The translations under genes and the position numbers were made by a program. This document shows, piece by piece, positions 44,615 through 50,026 of a DNA stretch of 50,026 nucleotides (positions are counted from its first letter, which is position 1; every line of letters begins with the position of its first letter). The stretch lies in the NCBI GenBank assembly GCA_012522575.1, contig JAAYKE010000132.1, positions 1-50,026 on the forward strand, written 5' to 3'. The notes under the pieces are model-generated. The model saw nothing but the letters and a program-made list of their open reading frames with translations, was not told the origin of the DNA and did no database searches. The DNA is from Armatimonadota bacterium. GTDB lineage: Bacteria; Armatimonadota; UBA5829.

Positions 44615-46282
44615 TTATGCCTCCATAATAACAGGCACGACCATAGGTCTACAGTGAGTATGTTCGTAAACATATTTGCCCACAGCCTTTCTGCAGGCCG
44701 CCTTTATATCGTCAAATTCACCCAGCGCATCGTCGTCGGCATACTCCTGAAGCACCTGAGCAATGCGTTCTTTTGCGCCTTCTAAAATCTGTTCGGCGCG
44801 CTCGGCTTCGACAAACCCGCGTGAAAACATATCAGGTCCGGAGACAACCTGCTTTTCGGCCGGGTTAAGCCCTATCACGGCTATTATGAACCCGTCCTGA
44901 GCGAGATGCCGCCGATCACGCAGCACCAGATCCTCCACGTCCCCTACTCCCAGTCCATCTACCATAACCATGCCGGCGGCCACGCTATCGACCACCTCGG
45001 CTTTGTCATCGGATATCTCCAGCACGTCGCCAATATTCATATAAAAGATGCACTCTGCATCGTAGCCTTGAGACGTGACCAACTCCACAAACTTATGATA
45101 GTGCCTTTCTTCTCCGTGAACGGGGATCATATATTGTGGCTTCAGAAGATTGATCATCATCCTGATATCTTCCTGATTGCCGTGTCCGGACGCATGAACC
45201 ATTGTCTCCGGCTCGTAGAGCACGGTTGCTCCCTGTTTGAAGAGGCGGTTTATCGTGCGCATCACCAGGTCTTCGTTGCCGGGAATCGGGGTGGCGCTGA
45301 TAATAACTGTGTCCCCATCCTCGATTTTAATGCGCTTATGCTCGTCCATTGCCATCCTCGATAGCGCGGACAGCGGCTCTCCCTGGCTTCCTGTTGTTAT
45401 GATAACGGTTTCATCCCTGCCTGCCTTTGAGATTTCGTCGTTTGTAAGGCGGGTTCCGGGAGGGATTTCCAGATAGCCGAGTTCCTCTGCTATTCGACTG
45501 TTGTTTTCCATGCTGCGCCCGATTACCGCAACTGCGCGACCATATTTGGAGGCCACGTTAAATATCTGCTGAATGCGATGGATATTGGATGCAAATGCCG
45601 CAACTATGATCCTCCCGGTCGCGGTGGCAAAGATGCGCTCGAAGGTCTCTCCCACAACGCTTTCGCTTGGAGTGAAGCCGGGTTTTTCGACGTTGGTCGT
45701 ATCGCATAACAGCAACTCCACGCCCTGATCCCCTGCCCGCGCAAGGCGGCTCATATCGATAAGGTTTCCGTCGATGGGAGATTGATCGAATTTGAAATCT
45801 GCGGTATGCACCACCGTTCCGACCGGGGTCTCTATTATCAGACACGATGCATCCGGGATACTATGGGAGACACGCACCCACTCCACGGTAAAATCTCCAA
45901 GCTCCACAACTGAGCCGCATTGGACGGTATTTAGGCGCGCATAATCGATTAGCTTATGCTCGATGAGTTTGTTTTGGACAAAACCTAAAGTTAGCGGGGT
46001 TCCGTAAATCGGCACATCGATCCGCCTGAGCAAATAGGGCAGCGCGCCGATATGATCTTCGTGGCCGTGGGTGAGCACGACCGCCAGTACTTTGTCTGCG
46101 TTCTCTTCGAGGTAGGTGATGTCGGGGATAACAATATCTACTCCCAGCATCTCCTCTTCAGGAAACATCAAACCCGCGTCGACAACCAGAATCTGATCGT
46201 CGACGCGGAAGGCTGTCATATTCTTGCCGATTTCAAGCGCTCCGCCAAGGGGAATGACTTGCAGTTTTTTGTTTTCTTCCAT
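44615..46282 (-). CDS. rnj: Ribonuclease J
   Basis: 555 residues. The metallo-beta-lactamase core has VVDAGLMFPEEEMLGVD and VLTHGHEDHIGALPYLL; the beta-CASP insert begins near AAFASNIHRIQQIF and includes ITTGSQGEPLSALSRMA. The C-terminal metal ligand is in HASGHGNQEDIRMMI, and PVHGEERHYHKF is the usual conserved stretch. RNase J combines 5'-3' exonuclease and endonuclease activity in mRNA decay and rRNA maturation. The ATG at 46282 has no ribosome site; a 16-bp palindrome lies in the 34-nt gap to asd. Presence of RNase J fits a lineage outside the gamma-proteobacterial RNase E world. Confidence 0.95.
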   Translation of the reverse strand: MEENKKLQVIPLGGALEIGKNMTAFRVDDQILVVDAGLMFPEEEMLGVDIVIPDITYLEENADKVLAVVLTHGHEDHIGALPYLLRRIDVPIYGTPLTLGFVQNKLIEHKLIDYARLNTVQCGSVVELGDFTVEWVRVSHSIPDASCLIIETPVGTVVHTADFKFDQSPIDGNLIDMSRLARAGDQGVELLLCDTTNVEKPGFTPSESVVGETFERIFATATGRIIVAAFASNIHRIQQIFNVASKYGRAVAVIGRSMENNSRIAEELGYLEIPPGTRLTNDEISKAGRDETVIITTGSQGEPLSALSRMAMDEHKRIKIEDGDTVIISATPIPGNEDLVMRTINRLFKQGATVLYEPETMVHASGHGNQEDIRMMINLLKPQYMIPVHGEERHYHKFVELVTSQGYDAECIFYMNIGDVLEISDDKAEVVDSVAAGMVMVDGLGVGDVEDLVLRDRRHLAQDGFIIAVIGLNPAEKQVVSGPDMFSRGFVEAERAEQILEGAKERIAQVLQEYADDDALGEFDDIKAACRKAVGKYVYEHTHCRPMVVPVIMEA

Positions 46283-46302
46283 TTTTATGAGGGGCCATGC
46301 CC

Positions 46303-46318
46303 AGGCGATCGATCGCCT
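46303..46318. repeat. Perfect 16-bp palindrome at the asd-rnj junction
   Basis: AGGCGATCGATCGCCT, overlapping the first bases of the asd stop codon (minus strand). As RNA it can form a stem just upstream of the rnj start, which lacks a Shine-Dalgarno site. Confidence 0.7.
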
Positions 46319-47342
46319 AGTCCGCTGTTATATACCCGCGCTCGATTGCCATCTCTGCGATTTGGACGGCATTTAGCGCAGCTCCCTTTCGGATATTGTC
46401 GGCGACCACCCACATATCGAGCGTATTGGGATTGCACGAGTCCTGTCTTATGCGTCCCACATAGGTGGGGTCCTTGCCTTCAGCAAACAGGGGCATAGGG
46501 TATTTTCCGGCTGCCGGGTCATCTATGACCTCCAGCCCGGGCCAGTTTGCCAGTGCATTGCGAGCCTCATCAGCGGACAAAGGCTTTTCAAGCTCCACAT
46601 TGATCGTCTCGGAATGCGCCCTGAAGACGGGCACTCTGACACAGGTCGCCGATACCCTCAGACAGGGCAGGGCAAATATCTTCCTCGTCTCCTTTATCAT
46701 TTTGATCTCTTCGCCAAAGTAGCCCTCATACTCATCTTTCAGCCCGCTTATCTGAGGAATGAGGTTACATAGTATCTGATACGGATACTGCTCACAGGAT
46801 ATTTCTTCGCCGGCAACATAAGCCTGAAGCTGCTGTTCCAGTTCCTTGATGGCCGCGCTGCCGGTTCCGGAGACGGATTGATAGGTGGATACTACCACCC
46901 TTTTGAGTCCCGCCATTTTATGCAGCGGAGCCAGTGCATGCACCATCTGTGTGGTGCTGCAGTTGGGATTAGCGATGAATCGATGCTGCTTTTGCATTGC
47001 GTCGCCGTTGACTTCCGGCACGATAAGCGGCACTCGATCGTCCATGCGAAAGTCATCGCCGTTGTCGATCACAAACGCGCCTCTGCTGACCGCTTCCCAG
47101 CCGAACAGATGGCTTGCTCCCTTTACGCCCTCCGTGCCTGCAAAAAAGGCGATGTCGATGTCGTCGAAAGCCTCAGCGACGGTCTGTTTGACCGGGTACA
47201 CAACCCCATCGATCTCCTGATCACGAGAGGACCGCGCAAGAATGGTGAGTTCGGAGGCAGGGAAATCCCTCTGCTTGAGAACGCGCACCATTTCCTCTCC
47301 GACAGCGCCGGCCCCTACTACGCCGACCTTGAATTCAGACAT
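46317..47342 (-). CDS. asd: Aspartate-semialdehyde dehydrogenase
   Basis: 341 residues. NADP site GVVGAGAVGEEMVRVL (usual GATGxVG form slightly altered), active-site C128 in NPNCSTTQM, and substrate and His region LRVSATCVRVPVFRAHSE. It reduces aspartyl phosphate to the semialdehyde, the branch point for lysine/diaminopimelate, threonine and methionine. GGAGG lies 7 nt before the ATG. It is 139 nt downstream of dapB, with a hairpin between. Confidence 0.95.
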   Translation of the reverse strand: MSEFKVGVVGAGAVGEEMVRVLKQRDFPASELTILARSSRDQEIDGVVYPVKQTVAEAFDDIDIAFFAGTEGVKGASHLFGWEAVSRGAFVIDNGDDFRMDDRVPLIVPEVNGDAMQKQHRFIANPNCSTTQMVHALAPLHKMAGLKRVVVSTYQSVSGTGSAAIKELEQQLQAYVAGEEISCEQYPYQILCNLIPQISGLKDEYEGYFGEEIKMIKETRKIFALPCLRVSATCVRVPVFRAHSETINVELEKPLSADEARNALANWPGLEVIDDPAAGKYPMPLFAEGKDPTYVGRIRQDSCNPNTLDMWVVADNIRKGAALNAVQIAEMAIERGYITAD

Positions 47343-47447
47343 TGATTATCCTCCATAGCCATCACGGGCATCCCACACTCCCCCGCAGGGAAGCTCGGCC
47401 CGGTTGGTTATTTATTCCCTTGATTGTTAATCGCAGGAACAGCTTAA

Positions 47448-47469
47448 GCCTCAGGCGACGCCTGAAGGC
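47448..47469 (-). terminator. GC-rich hairpin after dapB, possible weak terminator
   Basis: Minus-strand GCCTTCAGGCG/CGCCTGAGGC with a tiny loop, 13 nt after the dapB stop. No U-tract follows (TTAAGCTGTT), so it may be an RNA-processing or stability element rather than a true terminator. The other 115 nt before asd hold the asd ribosome site and nothing else I recognise. Confidence 0.4.
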
Positions 47470-47481
47470 AATACATCTCCG

Positions 47482-48240
47482 TCATAACAACTGATCCAGC
47501 CCGTAAACCAGACCTTTTGCCTGACGCGCCTGCCTGATAGCCAGCAGCACGCCCGGCATAAAACTTGTTCGATCTATGCTATCGTGGCGTATGGTCAGCA
47601 GTTGGCCGGCCCCTCCGAACAAGACTCCCTGATGCGCAACAAGGCCGGGCAGCCTTACGCTGTGAATGCGAACTCCGCCGCGCTCATCCCCACGGGCAGG
47701 ATCGCTTCCGCCAATCGGAGTATGCGCCACAACGCCTGCCGCTTGACGCGACTCATCTATCATAGCCGCAGTTTTTATCGCGGTCCCTGACGGCGAATCG
47801 ATCTTTTTGTCGTGATGCAGTTCGATCACTTCCACGTCAGGCATATATTTTGCCGCCTCAGCCGCGAATCTCATCATCAAAACTGCCCCAATCGCAAAAT
47901 TGGGTATCACCATCGCAGCGACGCCCTTTTGTTCGGATAGCTGCGCCAATTCGGACAACTCATCATCAGCAAGGCCGGTCGTGCCGATTATCGGGACTAT
48001 TCCGCGCTGTATGGCATTCCGGGCGTTGCCCATCACAAAAGGCTTCGCAAAATCAACTATCACATCCGGCTTCGCATCGTTCAAAATATACCCAAAATCG
48101 ACGTGCACATCTATGCCGAGATCATCTGCAGGAGCCACATCGCACGCCGCCACCAGTGTCATATCATCTGCGCCGGTCACCGCTTTGACGACCTCGCGCC
48201 CCATCTTTCCACACGCACCCAACACAGCTACTTTAATCAT
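47482..48240 (-). CDS. dapB: 4-hydroxy-tetrahydrodipicolinate reductase
   Basis: 252 residues. NAD(P) site VAVLGACGKMGREVV at the N-terminus, IIGTTGL-type strand, and catalytic ELHHDKKIDSPSGTA with the conserved His and Lys. It performs the second step after DapA in diaminopimelate/lysine synthesis. ATG 48240 has AGGG about 7 nt upstream; ATG 48246 is possible, and the longer frame overlapping the M16 gene is not likely. Neighbouring asd acts in the same pathway. Confidence 0.94.
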   Translation of the reverse strand: MIKVAVLGACGKMGREVVKAVTGADDMTLVAACDVAPADDLGIDVHVDFGYILNDAKPDVIVDFAKPFVMGNARNAIQRGIVPIIGTTGLADDELSELAQLSEQKGVAAMVIPNFAIGAVLMMRFAAEAAKYMPDVEVIELHHDKKIDSPSGTAIKTAAMIDESRQAAGVVAHTPIGGSDPARGDERGGVRIHSVRLPGLVAHQGVLFGGAGQLLTIRHDSIDRTSFMPGVLLAIRQARQAKGLVYGLDQLL

Positions 48241-48262
48241 CAACATACCCTTCGAAGATTGA

Positions 48263-49534
48263 TTAACTGAAAACGCCCTCGAGCACATCCGCATGTTTTG
48301 TAAATGGCCCAATTGCCGCTACCGCTAAACGACTGTCACCGAACACCGCACTCGCAACATCGGCCACATCGTCCCGGCTGATGCTCATTATTGAAGCGAT
48401 CACCTCGTCGAGCCGAACGCTTCTGCCAAAATACAACTCCCCTTTTGCCAGTCGACTCATACGATTGGACATGCTCTCCTGGCCCAAAACCAGCGCGCCC
48501 CTTATCTGGTTCTTTGCACGATCAAGCTCCGCCTCGGTGACGCTATTGCGGCCAATGGCGGCACACTCCCTGCGGGTTAGTTCGACAACATCTCTTACAT
48601 TATCCACACTCGTCCCGCCATAAACAGCAAACAGCCCGGCCTCGTTGTATGATGCGGAGTATGACCCTATCGCATAAGCGAGGCCGCGGTTTTCTCTTAT
48701 CTCCTGAAACAGCCTAGAACTCATACCTCCGCCCAGAATCGAGTCGATCGCGGCAAGAGCGTATTTCTTCTTGTTATGCTGAGAAAACCCGACCGCGCCC
48801 AGGCAGAAATGCACCTGTTCGGTGGGCTTGTCGATGATCCGAAAATCGCGATTCGGGATCACATCGACCGCTCTTCTGGGCGTTCGTTTGCCCTCTAAAG
48901 AGCCGAAATGCAGGGCAACCGTATCGACAAAGCTGCGATGATCGATTTTGCCGGCAGCGACGATCACCAGTGCGTCAGGTCGGTAGAACTCATTTACATA
49001 GGAAAGCAGGGCCTCTCTATTGAGCGCACTGATAACCGCCTCGCTTCCGACAACCGGGTTGCCGAGGTGATGGCCTTTCCATAAAGTCTGCGCAAGCAGG
49101 TCGTGAACCTCATCCTCCGGGGTATCCTGATGGCGTTTTATCTCCTCAAGAACAACATTTATCTCCCTGGATATCTCGGCAGGCTCATATACGGAATTGA
49201 GAACCATATCGGAGACAATATCGAGCGCATCGTTTAGGTGCTCGCTCAACACCTTGGCATAAAAGCAGGTATATTCCTTGTCGGTGAACGCGTTTAGGTG
49301 TCCTCCCAGCGAATCAATTTCGTCGGCTATCTGCCGGGCAGATCGTTTTTGCGTGCCCTTAAACAGCATGTGCTCGACGAAGTGACTCATTCCCCGGCTT
49401 GTTTCGTCCTCATCACGAGCACCGGCCACTGCCCATACGCCAACAGATACGGAGTCCACATACGGCACTCTTTCGCTGATAATACGAACTCCGTTAGGCA
49501 GAACAGTCTTGTTGATGGACGATTGATACGCCAT
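48263..49534 (-). CDS. M16 family zinc peptidase (MlpA/processing-protease-like)
   Basis: 423 residues. The inverted zinc motif HFVEH is at residues 51-55, with the third ligand Glu in REINVVLEEIKRHQD. The second half repeats the fold without a metal site and has GGGMSSRLFQEIRENRGLAYAI. It resembles mitochondrial processing peptidase beta and Bacillus MlpA (YmxG), which is likewise found just after pnp. No signal peptide. ATG 49534 has AGGGA 8-9 nt upstream; the open frame continues 23 codons upstream without support. Confidence 0.92.
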   Translation of the reverse strand: MAYQSSINKTVLPNGVRIISERVPYVDSVSVGVWAVAGARDEDETSRGMSHFVEHMLFKGTQKRSARQIADEIDSLGGHLNAFTDKEYTCFYAKVLSEHLNDALDIVSDMVLNSVYEPAEISREINVVLEEIKRHQDTPEDEVHDLLAQTLWKGHHLGNPVVGSEAVISALNREALLSYVNEFYRPDALVIVAAGKIDHRSFVDTVALHFGSLEGKRTPRRAVDVIPNRDFRIIDKPTEQVHFCLGAVGFSQHNKKKYALAAIDSILGGGMSSRLFQEIRENRGLAYAIGSYSASYNEAGLFAVYGGTSVDNVRDVVELTRRECAAIGRNSVTEAELDRAKNQIRGALVLGQESMSNRMSRLAKGELYFGRSVRLDEVIASIMSISRDDVADVASAVFGDSRLAVAAIGPFTKHADVLEGVFS

Positions 49535-49659
49535 CCAGTCTTTCCCTTTCACGCATATACATCCAGAAGGCCACAAACCCCCCTGCCATCCCCTTGGATT
49601 CAAGAGAAGTTAGGAGGGTTCGTATGCATCATAAACCTATTGCAACAGCCTGTCAGTTA

Positions 49660-50026
49660 CTATCTTTTAGGACGGAACCTGACTGTCGGGCCATCGTCAT
49701 CCCCATCTCCGGATCGAGGGCTTTTATGGCCTCCACGAGGTGGTCTTCCGCCTCCGCTGCGTCCTCCAGAATCTCGACGCGGAGCCTGCGGGGGAGCAAC
49801 GTAGTCCTCATCACCTTCGATAAGGCCGCGTCGGCTGAGTCGAATCTTGCCGTCATCGCCGATCTCGATTACCTTAACCGTAAGCTCATCCCCTATTTTG
49901 CAGACGTCCTCGGTTCGGTTGACGCGCTCCTTGTCAAGCTGAGAAATATGCACAAGGCCATCTCTGTTAGGAAGAATCTCCACAAAAGCGCCGAACGCCT
50001 CGCAGCGAGTGACCTTTCCGGTAAAG
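49660..50026 (-). CDS. pnp: Polyribonucleotide nucleotidyltransferase, 3' end only
   Basis: 122 residues are in the window; the rest lies beyond the right edge. The S1 domain reads [26 protein letters not shown] and [23 protein letters not shown], as in PNPase. A low-complexity tail of Arg, Gly and Asp follows ([14 protein letters not shown]). PNPase is the phosphorolytic 3'-5' exoribonuclease. An S1-type ribosomal protein would be the alternative, but the neighbouring M16 gene and the ending favour pnp. Confidence 0.85.
   Translation of the reverse strand, partial: FTGKVTRCEAFGAFVEILPNRDGLVHISQLDKERVNRTEDVCKIGDELTVKVIEIGDDGKIRLSRRGLIEGDEDYVAPPQAPRRDSGGRSGGGRPPRGGHKSPRSGDGDDDGPTVRFRPKR

Noticed and set aside
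47343-47481. Lysine riboswitch before asd
   Set aside because: The gap is 139 nt, holds only one short hairpin and lacks the conserved lysine-aptamer helices.

Overview
The window (about 50 kb, GC a little above 50%) is a dense bacterial chromosomal segment, mostly housekeeping. The organism looks diderm: it has an rfaE2-type heptose-1-phosphate adenylyltransferase. It also carries traits common in Firmicutes-like lineages: RNase J, McsA/McsB/ClpC, a fused SecDF, a T-box leader and RF1-PrmC-TsaC gene order. The mix, together with secreted GH20, DUF4091 and DUF4185-like proteins, is most suggestive of Armatimonadota or a neighbouring phylum. That placement is inference only; no rRNA is present. 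Several promoters match sigma-70 consensus closely, always with 17-bp spacers.

Layout. 1-2.2 kb: 5' part of secDF (minus) with a consensus promoter, then a 309-bp MITE-like element bounded by 12-bp terminal inverted repeats and a perfect 8-bp target duplication. 2.2-10.3 kb: a metallo-beta-lactamase-fold hydrolase facing a minus-strand operon mutS2-cdd-mtlD-like-SIS-pepT-like-DUF3866. 10.37-10.66 kb: a second copy of the MITE-like element. 10.7-17.1 kb: a T-box leader with a probable valine GUC specifier, then a small four-TM protein, valS and a secreted GH20-like protein. 17.1-24.7 kb: an anchored hypothetical protein, an ADP-ribosylglycohydrolase-family protein, DUF1361 plus a three-PAS histidine kinase, a secreted 5'-nucleotidase-like phosphoesterase and a DUF4185-like beta-propeller.

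24.4-30.1 kb: minus-strand translation cluster rpmE, DUF1385, prfA, prmC, tsaC, rfaE2, a TGS GTPase and a small membrane protein. 30.4-33.2 kb: quinol-dependent nitric oxide reductase translationally coupled to a DUF488 protein, then tRNA-Ala(CGC). 33.3-39.3 kb: sugar isomerase, ilvE, mcsA, mcsB, clpC. 39.3-44.3 kb: divergent secreted DUF4091 and TPR-CHAT proteins. 44.3-44.6 kb: a promoter-to-terminator unit on the minus strand with no credible ORF, probably a structured small RNA. 44.6-50 kb: rnjA, asd, dapB, an M16 peptidase and the 3' end of pnp, an order resembling the Bacillus pnp-mlpA-asd-dap-rnjB region.

The observations most worth following are the MITE family with its 8-bp duplication, the T-box operon led by an uncharacterised membrane protein, the orphan small RNA at 44.33-44.53 kb, a McsB with a rewritten catalytic-loop motif, a TGS GTPase with Arg in place of the P-loop Lys, and the exported TPR-CHAT protein.
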